Assembly (NCBI GenBank): GCA_964342855.1
Contig: CAYFIB010000004.1
Location: 61,846 to 125,845, forward strand
Direction of reading: 5' to 3'
DNA: 64,000 nucleotides
Origin: JBCBJX01 sp964342855
GTDB lineage: Bacteria; Pseudomonadota; Alphaproteobacteria; Caulobacterales; Parvularculaceae
Shown here: in pieces, positions 1-9,088 of the stretch
Layout: every line of letters starts with the position of its first letter
Position numbering within the stretch: position 1 is the first letter of the stretch
The notes under the pieces: generated by a model
Seen by the model: the letters and a program-made list of their open reading frames with translations, nothing else
What the model was told of the DNA's origin: nothing
Databases searched by the model: none
Program-made: the position numbers and the translations under genes

Positions 1-200
1 AGCAACTCAACGATCAGTTCTAGGATTTCAACATCCAACGGCGCTCCGACATCCGTAAACAATTTTTTGAAAGCACTTATATGGTCAGTATCATCCCACC
101 TTCGCTTTTCTTCAAATTCCAGTTGCCAAGATTGATGAAAGCGTTCGCCAAGAGCGAGCCACGCTTCGGGTGTCGGCGATTTGAGCGCCCGGGGCGTCAC
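1..200 (-). CDS. Unrecognised protein, 3' end outside window
   Basis: An open frame runs off the left edge. It begins with a GTG that overlaps the yeaH stop as GTGA, so it is probably translationally coupled to yeaH. The visible 66 residues are acidic and hydrophilic (WLALGERFHQSW, FEEKRRWDDTDH, a hydrophobic LEILELIVEL-like end) with no signal peptide or membrane segment. In many proteobacteria spoVR/ycgB follows yeaH, but this N-terminus does not look like SpoVR. The base composition is visibly less GC-rich than the neighbouring genes, which hints at a later arrival. Function unknown. Confidence 0.6.
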   Translation of the reverse strand, partial: MTPRALKSPTPEAWLALGERFHQSWQLEFEEKRRWDDTDHISAFKKLFTDVGAPLDVEILELIVEL

Positions 201-1513
201 GCGGCCTCCTTCCGGTCCCGCGCGAAAAGCTCGCGGAAGACCGGGAAGATGTCCGCTGGCGTTGCGATGCGGGTCTGGGCGAAGTGGGAGGCCTGCGGCG
301 CGAAGGCGCGGTAGGCGCGCCAGAGTTCAGCGCCTGAGTCCGCGTCCGAAAACACCTCCAGCTCGCGCTCATCGAGGATTTCGATATAGGCGTAGTACTG
401 AACGATGGGCATGACGGCGTCGCCGAGCAGCTCCACGCACCGGCGCGCGTCGCCGGACTGAGTGTAGCCGTCCGAGGCCTGCGCCACGTAGATGTTCCAC
501 TCATTGGTCGGGAAGCGCTCTTTCTGCACCTCCAGCATCTTCTCGATGGCGGTGGAGACGATGGTGCCGCCGGACTGGCGCGAATAGAAGAACGTCTCCT
601 CGTCCACTTCCTCCGCATGGTGCGTATGGCGGATGAAGACGACGGCGACCTTGTCGTAGCGCCGCTTCAGGAAGAGGTGGAGCAGCATGTAGAAGCGCTT
701 GGCGAGGTCCTTCTCGCGCTCGCCCATGGAGCCCGAGACGTCCATGAGGCAGAACATGACGGCGGCGGAGGTTTCGACGGGCGCGGGCTCGAACGCGTTA
801 TACCGGACGTCCAGCGGATCGATGAACGGCGCCCAGCGGCGGCGGGCCTCCAGCTCCTCCAGCTTTGAAAGGACCGCCTTCTTCTCGGCGATCTCCTCTT
901 CGCTCGGCGCGGCGATCGCCTCCAGCGCGAACAGGCGCTCTTTCAACTCGTGGATCTCCTTGCCGGAAGGGCGCTTCAGGGCGAGGCGCCGGCCATGGGC
1001 GTTCTTCATGGTCCGGACGAGATTGAGGTTCGTCGGCGAACCGACCGAGGTGATGCCGGAGCGTTTGTATTTGTACGACTTGATTTCCTTGAGGCTCGTT
1101 TTCACGAGGTTCGGCAGCTCAAGGTCTTCGAAGAAGATGTCGAGGAACTCGTCCTGGCTGAGGGTGAACTGGAAACTATCCTCCATGTCCCCCGAATCCG
1201 ACGCTTTCTTGCCGGAGCCCGAGCCGCCGCCGGAGCGGGGCTTGCGGATCTTGTCGCCCTCGGAAAACTCCTTGTTTCCCGGATGCACGTGGGAGTGCTG
1301 ACCTTTCTTGCCGTCGATGCGGAAGCGCGGCTCCTTGGTCGACTTCGAGGGGATGGTGATGGAGCCGCCCTTGTCGAGATCGGTCACGGACCGCTCGCGC
1401 AGGGACTTCGACACCGCCTCTTTGATCTGCGCGCGGGCGCGCTTCAGGAACCGCTGGCGATTGCCCAGCGACTTCCCCTTGGGGTTCAGGCGTCTGTCGA
1501 TGAAGTGGCTCAT
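197..1513 (-). CDS. yeaH: YeaH/DUF444 (UPF0229) family protein
   Basis: This 438-residue protein has the length and layout of YeaH. It has a basic N-terminus (MSHFIDRRLNPKGKSLGNRQRF), a Gly/Ser-rich linker near residues 94-103, and a von Willebrand A-like C-terminal half with a MIDAS-type DVSGSMG at residues 258-264. It lies 61 bp downstream of prkA on the same strand. In enterobacteria yeaG(prkA)-yeaH are co-transcribed under general stress and nitrogen starvation, and YeaH is thought to work with the kinase, though its biochemical role is not settled. The stop overlaps the next start as GTGA. Confidence 0.93.
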   Translation of the reverse strand: MSHFIDRRLNPKGKSLGNRQRFLKRARAQIKEAVSKSLRERSVTDLDKGGSITIPSKSTKEPRFRIDGKKGQHSHVHPGNKEFSEGDKIRKPRSGGGSGSGKKASDSGDMEDSFQFTLSQDEFLDIFFEDLELPNLVKTSLKEIKSYKYKRSGITSVGSPTNLNLVRTMKNAHGRRLALKRPSGKEIHELKERLFALEAIAAPSEEEIAEKKAVLSKLEELEARRRWAPFIDPLDVRYNAFEPAPVETSAAVMFCLMDVSGSMGEREKDLAKRFYMLLHLFLKRRYDKVAVVFIRHTHHAEEVDEETFFYSRQSGGTIVSTAIEKMLEVQKERFPTNEWNIYVAQASDGYTQSGDARRCVELLGDAVMPIVQYYAYIEILDERELEVFSDADSGAELWRAYRAFAPQASHFAQTRIATPADIFPVFRELFARDRKEAA

Positions 1514-1574
1514 GGGGCTCCTTCAGGGGCCAAGACGGTCGGCCATCGCGCGGCCGACCGCAAGGGCGCTAGGC

Positions 1575-3524
1575 TCAACCAGCCTTGTTCACCCGCATGT
1601 ACCATTCGACCAGGCGGCGGACCTGACGGCGCGTGTAGCCGCGGTCGAGCATGCGGTCGACGAAGTCATCGTGCTTCTTCTCGGTCTCGGTGTCCTTCTT
1701 GGAGTCGAAGGAGATGACCGGGAGAAGGTCTTCGACCTGGGAGAACATCCGCTTCTCGATGACCGAGCGGAGCTTCTCATAGGACGTCCACGACGGATTG
1801 CGACCGGAATTGGCGGCGCGGGCGCGCAGGGCGAACTTCACGACCTCATTGCGGAAGTCCTTCGGGTTCGCGATGCCCGCCGGCTTCTCAATCTTGGAGA
1901 GCTCGCCGTCGAGGGTCGCGCGGTCCAGAAGCTGGCCGGTGTCCGGGTCCTTGAAGTCCTGATCCTCGATCCACGCGTCGGCGTAGGCGAGATAGCGATC
2001 GAACAGGTTCTGTCCGTATTCGCCATAGCTCTCCAGATACGCTTTCTGGATCTCCTTGCCGATGAACTCGGCGTAGCGCGGCGACAGCTCGGACTTGATG
2101 AAGTCGAGATACTGTTTCTCGGTTTCATCCGGATACTGCTCGCGCTTGATGGCGTTCTCCAAGACGTACATGAGGTGCACGGGGTCGGCCGCGACTTCAG
2201 TGGAGTCGAAGTTGAAGGTCGAGGAGAGGACTTTGAAGGCGAAACGGGTGGAGACCCCGTCCATGCCTTCGTCGAGGCCGGCGGCGTCTTTATACTCCTG
2301 CAGGGTCTTCGCTTTCGGGTCCGTGTCCTTCAGCTTCTCGCCGTCATAAACGCGCATTTTGGAGTAGAGATTGGAGTTCTCGTGCTCTTTCAGGCGCGTC
2401 ATCACGCAGAAGCGCGAGAGCATGGTGAGCGTTTCAGGCGCGCACGGTGCTTCGGAAAGCTCCGAAGACGCCAGAAGCTTGCCGTAGATGTCGGTTTCTT
2501 CCGAAACGCGCAGGCAGTACGGCACCTTGATCACGCAGATGCGGTCGAGGAAGGCTTCGTTGTTCTTGTTGTTGCGGAAAAGCTGCCATTCGCTCTCATT
2601 GGAGTGGGCGAGAATGATACCCTGGAACGGAATGGGGCCGAGGCTTTCCGTACCCACATAGTTGCCTTCCTGCGTCGCGGTCAGCAGCGGGTGGAGCACC
2701 TTGATGGGCGCCTTGAACATCTCGACGAATTCCAGAAGCCCCTGGTTCGCCTGGTTGAGGCCGCCGGAAAAGGCGTAGGCGTCGGTGTCGTTCTGGCTGA
2801 AGTGCTCCAGCTTTCGGATGTCCACCTTGCCGACGAGGGCGGAGATGTCCTGGTTGTTCTCGTCGCCCGGCTCGGTTTTGGTGATCGCCTGCTGGCGCAG
2901 CTTCGACGGGAAGAGGCGCACGACCTCAAATTTCGAGATGTCGCCGCCGAATTCATCCAGGCGCTTCACCGCCCACGGGCTCATGACGCTGGTGAGCCGG
3001 TGCTGCTCGATGCCGTATTTCTCCGTCAGGAGATTTTTCAGCTCTTCCGACTGGAAGAGGCCGAGCGGGCTCTCGAAGACCGGAGAAATCTGGTCGCCGG
3101 CTTTCAGGACGTAGATCGGGTTGACCTCCATGAGGTCTTTCAGGCGTTCTGCGAGGGAGGATTTGCCGCCGCCGACCGGGCCGAGAAGATAGAGGACCTG
3201 ACGCTTTTCCTCGAGGCCCTGAGCGGCGTGGGTGAAGTAGCCGACGATCCGCTCGATCGTCTCCTCCATCCCGTAAAAGCCCTTGAAGGCGGGATAGCGT
3301 TTGATCGTCCGGTTAAAGAAGATGCGCGAAAGTCGCGGGTCCTGAGCGGTATCGATCACCTCGGGCTCGCCGATCGCCGCGATCATCCGCTCAGCGGCGC
3401 TCGCGTACATCATGGGATCATCGCGCGCTGCGAGCAGATAATCGCGCAGGCTCATCGTCTCCTGCTTCGCTCGCTCATAGTTCTCCGTAAAGAGATCGAA
3501 TACGTCGAGGCCCTGTTCGCTCAT
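1575..3524 (-). CDS. prkA: PrkA serine protein kinase (AAA+ kinase)
   Basis: The 649-residue product matches PrkA/YeaG (about 640 residues). The N-terminal AAA+ part has a P-loop GPVGGGKSS at residues 115-123, and the PrkA C-terminal kinase-like domain follows. The chosen ATG gives MSEQGLDVFDLF, the usual PrkA start; an upstream ATG at 3719 would add a 65-residue Arg/Pro-rich extension with no family support. It is the first gene of the prkA-yeaH operon. The homologous kinase acts in stress and stationary-phase adaptation in enterobacteria and in sporulation in Bacillus. The role here is inferred from the family. Confidence 0.96.
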   Translation of the reverse strand: MSEQGLDVFDLFTENYERAKQETMSLRDYLLAARDDPMMYASAAERMIAAIGEPEVIDTAQDPRLSRIFFNRTIKRYPAFKGFYGMEETIERIVGYFTHAAQGLEEKRQVLYLLGPVGGGKSSLAERLKDLMEVNPIYVLKAGDQISPVFESPLGLFQSEELKNLLTEKYGIEQHRLTSVMSPWAVKRLDEFGGDISKFEVVRLFPSKLRQQAITKTEPGDENNQDISALVGKVDIRKLEHFSQNDTDAYAFSGGLNQANQGLLEFVEMFKAPIKVLHPLLTATQEGNYVGTESLGPIPFQGIILAHSNESEWQLFRNNKNNEAFLDRICVIKVPYCLRVSEETDIYGKLLASSELSEAPCAPETLTMLSRFCVMTRLKEHENSNLYSKMRVYDGEKLKDTDPKAKTLQEYKDAAGLDEGMDGVSTRFAFKVLSSTFNFDSTEVAADPVHLMYVLENAIKREQYPDETEKQYLDFIKSELSPRYAEFIGKEIQKAYLESYGEYGQNLFDRYLAYADAWIEDQDFKDPDTGQLLDRATLDGELSKIEKPAGIANPKDFRNEVVKFALRARAANSGRNPSWTSYEKLRSVIEKRMFSQVEDLLPVISFDSKKDTETEKKHDDFVDRMLDRGYTRRQVRRLVEWYMRVNKAG

Positions 3525-3873
3525 GATACGCCGCCTTTTCCCGTTAAAATCCGCCCGTCGACCTTTCCAGCCCGCCGTAAAGCGGGCGCTTGTTTCTTCC
3601 TCCCAGCCGCGCGCGACCCGTCCCACGGGGCGCGGCCCCGTCGGCGAAACGATAAGAAATCGTGCGCGAGGCGGCGGCGGAGAGCGTTCGGGGAGCCGGC
3701 GCGCTCTTTCGGCGCGCAAGGCTCATCGAACTGTCTGCACTCTCAAACAACGTTAACGCCGTCGCCGTTAATGCGGCCCTAAGCGACCGCATATTCAAAA
3801 GGTAAGACGGATTCTCAGGGGTGTGGAGTGACGATTTTGCACATCAGGCAAATTTTTCTCCGCACGCGCCGTT
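3525..3873. other. Intergenic region upstream of prkA
   Basis: About 350 bp separate the prkA start from the stop of the next minus-strand gene. It must hold the prkA promoter. It contains a small GC hairpin near 3569-3585 and a dyad TTAACG-N7-CGTTAA at 3753-3771. No gene is supported; the ORFs here are Arg/Pro-rich shadows. Confidence 0.5.
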
Positions 3874-5307
3874 TTAGGCGAAAATAGGGCGGGCGCCGGG
3901 GAGTGGATGGGGCGTTTTGCGCCAGTGGTGCGGGCGCAGGCAGAGGTCCGCGAACCCCGCCAGCGCTGCGGCGGAGCACCAGAAACGGTAGATCGGCGTC
4001 GTCAGCAGCAGCCAAAGAAGCCGAGCGCCAGACGCGACGCGGCGATTGAGCGCGCCCGCGATCACGGTCGCGTAAGCGGCGAGCCCGCCATAGATCGCCA
4101 GCGTTGCGTTGAGCGCGAAAAGCGGCCCGCGCGGATCGAAGACGCTCGTCTCAACGCCGAAGACGAGGCAGGCGATCGCGTAGGCGAAGAGCAGGGGATA
4201 GAGAAAATAGCTGGCGATGGAGCCGCCGAGCACCGTCAGCATCCAGATATAGGCGGCGGGCCCCGCGCCGAGGGCGTGCAGAATCGGCCGGCGGGTGTGG
4301 ACGAGGAGCGTCTGCAGATAGCCCTTCACCCAGCGCGCCCGCTGCGCTGTCCACGGCCCGAGCGCGCTCGTCGCCAGTTCCCAGGTCGTCGAGTCCAGAA
4401 CCTCCGTTCGGTAACCGAGCGCCGCAAAGCGGTAGCCGAGATCGGCGTCCTCGGTGACGTTGAACGGGTCCCAGCCGCCGACCGCTTTCAGAGCGCTCAG
4501 GCGGAAATGATTGCCCGCGCCGCCGAGCGGCAGCGGCAGCCGCCAGGCGGAGAGGAGCGGTAGAAGAATGTCGAAATGGCCCGCGTACTCGATGTCGAAC
4601 TGGCGCGAGAGCCAGTTGCGGCGGGCGTCGGCGTAGCGCAGGCGCGTCTGCAGGCAGGCGAGGCTCTCCGGCGATGACGCGAAACGCGCGGCGGCGCGCT
4701 TCAGCTGGTCCGGCGCGGGCGTGTCTTCGGCGTCATAGAGAACCACCAGCTCGCCACGGGCGACGGAGAGGGCCGCGGAACACGCCTTCGGTTTCGTGCG
4801 CGGCGCGATGTCCGGCAGGCGGAGGATGCGCACGCCCTGCGGCAGCGGCCCGGAGGTCAGCGCGTCGAGGGTCGCGCGGTCATCCGCTTCACAGACAAGC
4901 AGTATTTCCCGCCGCTCGGCCGGGTAGTCGAGGGCGGCGAGGGTCCACGCAAGCCGTCGGGCGTGCTCCGGCTCGCGGTGAAGGGCGGCGACGATGGAGT
5001 AGAACGGCCAGCGCTCCGGCTCCGGCTCTTCGCGCGGCGCGCGGCGGCGCCGGTCGAGATGCGCGAAGAGGGCGGCCCATCGCAGGGTCGCGAACGCCGC
5101 GAACAGAAGCAGCAGCGCGGTATTGAGCGCGAGAACGAAGGCGACGGGCTTCGCCGACGCGGCGAACATGAGGGCGCCGACGAGCGCGAGCAGACCCAGC
5201 GCCTGCGGCGTTGAAAAGCGCCGGCGCGCGGAGAACAGGGGGCGCGACGCCGCGAGGGCGTCCCGCGCCGCCTCGACGCGTTCCGGAGAAAGAGTTTCGA
5301 CCGCCAT
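3874..5307 (-). CDS. Membrane GT2 glycosyltransferase (cellulose-synthase-like)
   Basis: This 477-residue family 2 glycosyltransferase is of the processive type. Two hydrophobic helices (residues about 34-80) precede the cytoplasmic GT-A domain. The domain shows DAED at 192-195 (the DxD nucleotide-sugar/metal site), TEDAD at 285-289 (catalytic Asp) and QRARW at 322-326 (the QxxRW acceptor motif). Several C-terminal helices follow. Such enzymes make or extend exported polysaccharides. The polymer cannot be told from sequence, and no export-channel or PilZ gene is adjacent. Confidence 0.85.
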   Translation of the reverse strand: MAVETLSPERVEAARDALAASRPLFSARRRFSTPQALGLLALVGALMFAASAKPVAFVLALNTALLLLFAAFATLRWAALFAHLDRRRRAPREEPEPERWPFYSIVAALHREPEHARRLAWTLAALDYPAERREILLVCEADDRATLDALTSGPLPQGVRILRLPDIAPRTKPKACSAALSVARGELVVLYDAEDTPAPDQLKRAAARFASSPESLACLQTRLRYADARRNWLSRQFDIEYAGHFDILLPLLSAWRLPLPLGGAGNHFRLSALKAVGGWDPFNVTEDADLGYRFAALGYRTEVLDSTTWELATSALGPWTAQRARWVKGYLQTLLVHTRRPILHALGAGPAAYIWMLTVLGGSIASYFLYPLLFAYAIACLVFGVETSVFDPRGPLFALNATLAIYGGLAAYATVIAGALNRRVASGARLLWLLLTTPIYRFWCSAAALAGFADLCLRPHHWRKTPHPLPGARPIFA

Positions 5308-5392
5308 CGCCGCCGCCCGCCTGCCAGATGGCAGGAGATAGCATGAATGTGGGAAACCCCAGATGGTTCAACCCGTGCGGGCGTTTGCGCCG

Positions 5393-6031
5393 TCAGATCG
5401 CCTTTTCGGCGCGCCCCTTCACGCGGTAGACCCGGTCCTGCCGCGACTCGAGGCGCATCATCGCTCTTTCGCCGAGCCCGCGCAGGAGCGCGCGCAGAAA
5501 CCGGCCTGACGCGCCGTGGCCGACGACGACCATGGGCTGGCGCAGATCGATGAGGTTTTCATCGACGAAGGCTTTCGTGCGCGCGAGCACGGCGTCCGGC
5601 CGCTCGCCGCTCGGCGCCTGAGCGAACCGCAGATGCGCGCCCTGACCCTCCCACGCACCCGGCGTCTCCGCCTCGATCTCGTCGCGGGTCTTGCCGTTCC
5701 AGTCGCCGAGATCGATTTCAACAAGCCGGTCGTCGAGGCCGTAGCGGGGGTTCGGCAGGCCGATCCGCTCCCGGATGATCTCGCAGGTCTCGCGGGCGCG
5801 CGAGAGCGGGCTCGTGAAAAAGCGCGCCGTCGCCGCGGCCTCGCCGAGGGCGTCTTTCAGCGTCTCGCCGTTCTTCGCCGCCTGACCGCGGCCGATCTCG
5901 TTGAGAGGAATATCCGACAGTCCCTGCATCCGCCGCTCGGCGTTCCAGTCCGTCTGGCCATGGCGCACGAAATAGAGCGGCGCGCGCAGCTTCGCCCGCG
6001 GCGCGAGCGGCCGCTCCCAGATGCTCGACAT
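5393..6031 (-). CDS. Histidine phosphatase family protein
   Basis: The phosphoglycerate-mutase-like fold is shown by the RHGQTDWN motif near the N-terminus (phosphorylated His), the SPLSRARET segment, and VVVGHGASGRF near the C-terminus carrying the second catalytic His. The 212-residue length fits the small branch. Start MSSIWERP is preferred over an ATG 13 codons upstream because homologues begin close to the RHG motif. The substrate could be a phosphosugar, a nucleotide or a phosphoprotein; the sequence does not decide. It stands alone between a glycosyltransferase and lysK. Confidence 0.85.
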   Translation of the reverse strand: MSSIWERPLAPRAKLRAPLYFVRHGQTDWNAERRMQGLSDIPLNEIGRGQAAKNGETLKDALGEAAATARFFTSPLSRARETCEIIRERIGLPNPRYGLDDRLVEIDLGDWNGKTRDEIEAETPGAWEGQGAHLRFAQAPSGERPDAVLARTKAFVDENLIDLRQPMVVVGHGASGRFLRALLRGLGERAMMRLESRQDRVYRVKGRAEKAI

Positions 6032-6099
6032 GACGGACGTCCCCGGTTTGGTGCAGCGCGACGATAACAACTTCGGACCAGCCAGACCAACTCGCAGAC

Positions 6100-6200
6100 C
6101 TTCGTCCTGAGGAGCGGCGAAGCCGCGTCACGAAGGACGGAAACAGGCGCGAAGCCGCCGTCCTTCGTGACGCCGCCTGCGGCGGCTCCTCAGGACGAAG
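6100..6200. repeat. Inverted pair of palindromic intergenic repeats
   Basis: Two roughly 40-bp arms, 6100-6140 and 6158-6200, are near-perfect reverse complements, and each arm is itself a smaller hairpin. The arms carry CTTCGTCCTGAGGAGC at the outer ends and GTCACGAAGGACGG at the inner ends. This type (TCCTGAGGAGC...GTCACGAAGGA) is a familiar dispersed intergenic repeat of alphaproteobacteria. It lies between the lysK stop and the histidine phosphatase start. As RNA it would form a long stem and might stabilise or terminate the lysK transcript. Confidence 0.85.
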
Positions 6201-6207
6201 TTGGTTT

Positions 6208-7785
6208 TTAGCCCCGCTCCAACGCACCCTTCAGCAGCGCCACCGTCGGCGCGACGCCGTAGACCGCGATGAAGGCGCCCATGCGCGGGCCCTGCGATTG
6301 GCCGAAGACGACCTCGTAGATCGCCTTGAACCAGTCGCGCAGGTTCTCGAACTCCTGCGCCTTGCCGGCGGAGAAAACCTCCGTCTGCAGTGCTTCGGCG
6401 TCGTTCGTCTCTGTCGGCAGGGCTTCGAGGCGCGCGACGAGGTCTTCCAGCGCGGCGCGTTCCTGATCAGTCGGCGCGCGGAAGGAGAGGGACGGCTTCA
6501 CGAAGTCCTCGAAGTATTTCAGCGCATAGCCGATCAGCTCGTCGATCTTCGGGTGCGTCTCCGGTCCCGTGCCCGGTACGTATTTGCGCACGAAGCCCCA
6601 GATGACGCCTTTATCGTCCGTCCCCGCCGCCGAGACGAGGTTCATCAGCATGGCGAAGGTGATGTCGCCGACCGGCGTCGGCGGCGTTCCCTCGTGAATG
6701 TGCCAGACGGGGTTGTCGAGCGCCTTCTCGCCCTCCTGCTCCGGGTACTTCGCAAGGTGGGAGAGGTACTCGTCCGCCGTTTTCGGGATGATGTCGAAAT
6801 AGAGCTTCTTCGCTTTCTTCGGCGCCTGGAACATGTAGAGGGCGAGGCTCTCCGGCGAGGCGTAGGTCAACCATTCGTCGATGGTGATGCCGTTGCCTTT
6901 GGTCTTGGAGATTTTCTTGCCCTCCTCGTCGAGGAAGAGCTGATAGTTGAAGCCCGCGGGCGGCGTTCCGCCCAAGGCCTTCACGATGCGGTTGGAGAGC
7001 CGCACGCTTTCGGTGAGGTCCTCGCCCGACATCTCATAATCGACGCCGAGGGCGTGCCAGCGGCCGGCCCAGTCGGCCTTCCACTGCATTTTTACGTTTC
7101 CGCCCTTCACGGAGGTTTCGACTTTTGATCCGTCCTCGTCTTCAAAGACGATCATGCCGGAGGCGGCGTCGCGCTCCAGCAAAGGCACGTAGAGGACGCG
7201 GCCCGAGGACGGCGAGATCGGCAGGATGGGCGAGTAAGTCGCCCGGCGCTCCTCGCCGAGGGTCGGCAGGATGATCTCGAGGATGTCGTCATAGACTTCC
7301 AGCATACGGACGAGCGTCGCGTCGAAGGCGCCGCTCTCATACTGCGCCGTCGCGGAAAAGAACTCGTAGTCGAAATCGAACTGGTCGAGAAAAGCGCGAA
7401 GGCGCGCGTTCATGTTGAGCGCGAAGCCGTCGTACTCGCCAAACGGGTCGGGCACGCGGCTCAGCGGCACTTCCATGTAGTTTTCAAGCGCCTGCGGGTT
7501 CGGCACGGTCGGCGGAACCTTCCGCATGCCGTCCATATCATCGGAGAACGCGATGAGGCGGGTCGGGCGCCCGGTCAGAAGCTCGAAAGCGCGCCGCACC
7601 ATGGTCGTGCGCGCGACCTCGCCGAAGGTGCCGATATGGGGAAGGCCCGACGGTCCGTAGCCGGTCTCGAAAACGATCGGCTGATCGGCGGGCGTCTTCT
7701 CCACGCGCTTGGCGAGCGCCTTCGCCTCCTGAAACGGCCAGGATTTCGCGTTGTCGGCGTCGGCGGCGGTGAAAGCGCGCGTCAT
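6208..7785 (-). CDS. lysK: Lysyl-tRNA synthetase, class I
   Basis: This 525-residue class I LysRS charges tRNA-Lys using a Rossmann fold. The HIGH-equivalent is GPSGLPHIG at residues 44-52 and the KMSKS-equivalent is KISKTKGN at 291-298. The class I enzyme is typical of archaea, spirochaetes and alphaproteobacteria, replacing class II LysS. Start MTRAFTAADA is chosen; the longer frame from 7845 adds 20 residues without support. It is monocistronic or followed only by the repeat pair at 6100-6200. Confidence 0.96.
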   Translation of the reverse strand: MTRAFTAADADNAKSWPFQEAKALAKRVEKTPADQPIVFETGYGPSGLPHIGTFGEVARTTMVRRAFELLTGRPTRLIAFSDDMDGMRKVPPTVPNPQALENYMEVPLSRVPDPFGEYDGFALNMNARLRAFLDQFDFDYEFFSATAQYESGAFDATLVRMLEVYDDILEIILPTLGEERRATYSPILPISPSSGRVLYVPLLERDAASGMIVFEDEDGSKVETSVKGGNVKMQWKADWAGRWHALGVDYEMSGEDLTESVRLSNRIVKALGGTPPAGFNYQLFLDEEGKKISKTKGNGITIDEWLTYASPESLALYMFQAPKKAKKLYFDIIPKTADEYLSHLAKYPEQEGEKALDNPVWHIHEGTPPTPVGDITFAMLMNLVSAAGTDDKGVIWGFVRKYVPGTGPETHPKIDELIGYALKYFEDFVKPSLSFRAPTDQERAALEDLVARLEALPTETNDAEALQTEVFSAGKAQEFENLRDWFKAIYEVVFGQSQGPRMGAFIAVYGVAPTVALLKGALERG

Positions 7786-7876
7786 GGGTCGGGCTCCGAT
7801 GGTGAAAGAGCCGCGGAAGCTAGGCAGGGCGCGCGGCGCGGTCAACGCGGGCCGCGCCGCGCGCCTTCAAGCGTGA

Positions 7877-8416
7877 TCACGCCCCGCGGCGCGCCGGCAG
7901 GAACCGGTCGTTCCGGAGGAGGAGGGCCGAGACGATGGTGACGATGAGCCCGACGGGGAAAATCTCGATGAAGGTCATCGGCAGCCGGAAGAGCGGGTTG
8001 GCGTACCGGTCTTCCATCACCGCCATATCGGCGACAAGTTTGGCGATCTCCGCCTCGTCGGCGCCCGCCGCGCGCTTCGCCTCGACCAGACCCGCCGTGT
8101 AGTCGCTGATGAACGAATAGTCGGTGAGCGCGAGATAGATCTCCCACAGGAACATGTAGGCGAGGCCTGCGACGGCCGAGATGGCGAGACCGACGACGAC
8201 GCCGGTCCTGAAGCTGATGACGCCGCCCAGCTCGCCGTCCCGGTGCGATTTGACCCCGAGAAAGACGAGCGAGAGGGCGACCAGCATGATGAGGTAGCCG
8301 AAGAGGTGCGAGCCGCCGCCGGAATGGTCGCCGTCTCCGAGAAGCGTTCCGGCCATGATGACGAGGATGGGGACGGCGCCGGCGGGAAGGCCGTAGGCGA
8401 GGGCGAGGCGGTGCAT
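7877..8416 (-). CDS. DUF4199 family membrane protein
   Basis: The 179-residue integral membrane protein has about four hydrophobic segments: residues 3-20, 30-50, 67-90 and one near the C-terminus (FIEIFPVGLIVTIVSALLL). A charged loop of Ala/Glu-rich sequence comes before the last one. The order fits DUF4199 proteins. Start MHRLALAYGL is supported by an AAGGAG 7-10 bases upstream; the frame extends to 8503 but that part is basic and unsupported. It follows a membrane-bound LuxR-type regulator gene on the same strand, a pairing that suggests the regulator controls it. Confidence 0.75.
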   Translation of the reverse strand: MHRLALAYGLPAGAVPILVIMAGTLLGDGDHSGGGSHLFGYLIMLVALSLVFLGVKSHRDGELGGVISFRTGVVVGLAISAVAGLAYMFLWEIYLALTDYSFISDYTAGLVEAKRAAGADEAEIAKLVADMAVMEDRYANPLFRLPMTFIEIFPVGLIVTIVSALLLRNDRFLPARRGA

Positions 8417-8527
8417 GGGCGTTTCTCCTTTTTTGAGCCGATGGCGACGCCACGCTGCCGGTTTTTTCGTCTGCTCCGCCATCGCCCGAACGGGTGATTT
8501 CAACGAAATCAGCCGTTTAGCAGGCGC

Positions 8528-8950
8528 CTAAGGGATCAGCGCCAGCCGCCGCGCCTTGTCCGCGGCTTCCGTGCGTCGGCGCACCTCAAGCTTCTGATAG
8601 ACGTTCGACACATGCGTTTTCACCGTATTGGGCGAGACGCCGAGATCGCGGGCGATCTCCTTGTTGGAGCCGCCCGCGGCGACGCGCTCCAGAACGTCCA
8701 GCTCGCGCGGGCTGAGGCCGAGTTCGCGGATCGCGGCGTCATTGCGCTGAAAACCCTCGCGCGCGCCGCCCGGGCGCCCGAGCCGCCGCCCGGCATAGAG
8801 CCCGAGAGCGAGAAAGCCGATGGCGAGCGCCAGCACGTAGCCCTCGGTCGGGAGCGTTTTCAGGGCGTAGCGGTATTCCAGCTGATCGAGGAGAAACGCG
8901 GCCGCGGCGATGGCGACCGCGGAAAGCGCGATCGTGCGGTACATCGCCAT
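8528..8950 (-). CDS. Membrane-anchored LuxR-type HTH regulator
   Basis: The 140-residue protein has two hydrophobic N-terminal helices (residues about 5-21 and 37-54) and a C-terminal GerE/LuxR helix-turn-helix (LSPRELDVLERVAAGGSNKEIA, NTVKTHVSNVYQKL). There is no receiver domain, so it is not a standard response regulator. The DNA-binding domain would be held at the cytoplasmic membrane. Start MAMYRT has a GGGGAGG spaced 5 bases. It sits just upstream of the DUF4199 gene, its likely target. The sensed signal is unknown. Confidence 0.82.
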   Translation of the reverse strand: MAMYRTIALSAVAIAAAAFLLDQLEYRYALKTLPTEGYVLALAIGFLALGLYAGRRLGRPGGAREGFQRNDAAIRELGLSPRELDVLERVAAGGSNKEIARDLGVSPNTVKTHVSNVYQKLEVRRRTEAADKARRLALIP

Positions 8951-9088
8951 TTTCGCCTCCCCGTGAATGAGGACGAAGGCTACCGAGCCGCCGCCAACCT
9001 CGCAACGAGGGCCCTCGCAAAGCGGGCCTCGCCTTGCCGCTCTTGGCGGGCGCAGCTAAGCCTCGCCCATCGAAAAGGAGACGTGCCG

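Noticed and set aside
3753..3771. TTAACG-N7-CGTTAA dyad upstream of prkA considered as a CtrA box
   Set aside because: The TTAA pair is 11 bases apart, not 7, so it does not match the CtrA consensus. It is kept only as an unassigned dyad.
1308..3782. Long plus-strand frame of 824 codons opposite prkA
   Set aside because: It is an antisense shadow of a GC-rich gene, with no start signal and no recognisable domain. The minus-strand PrkA has clear motifs.
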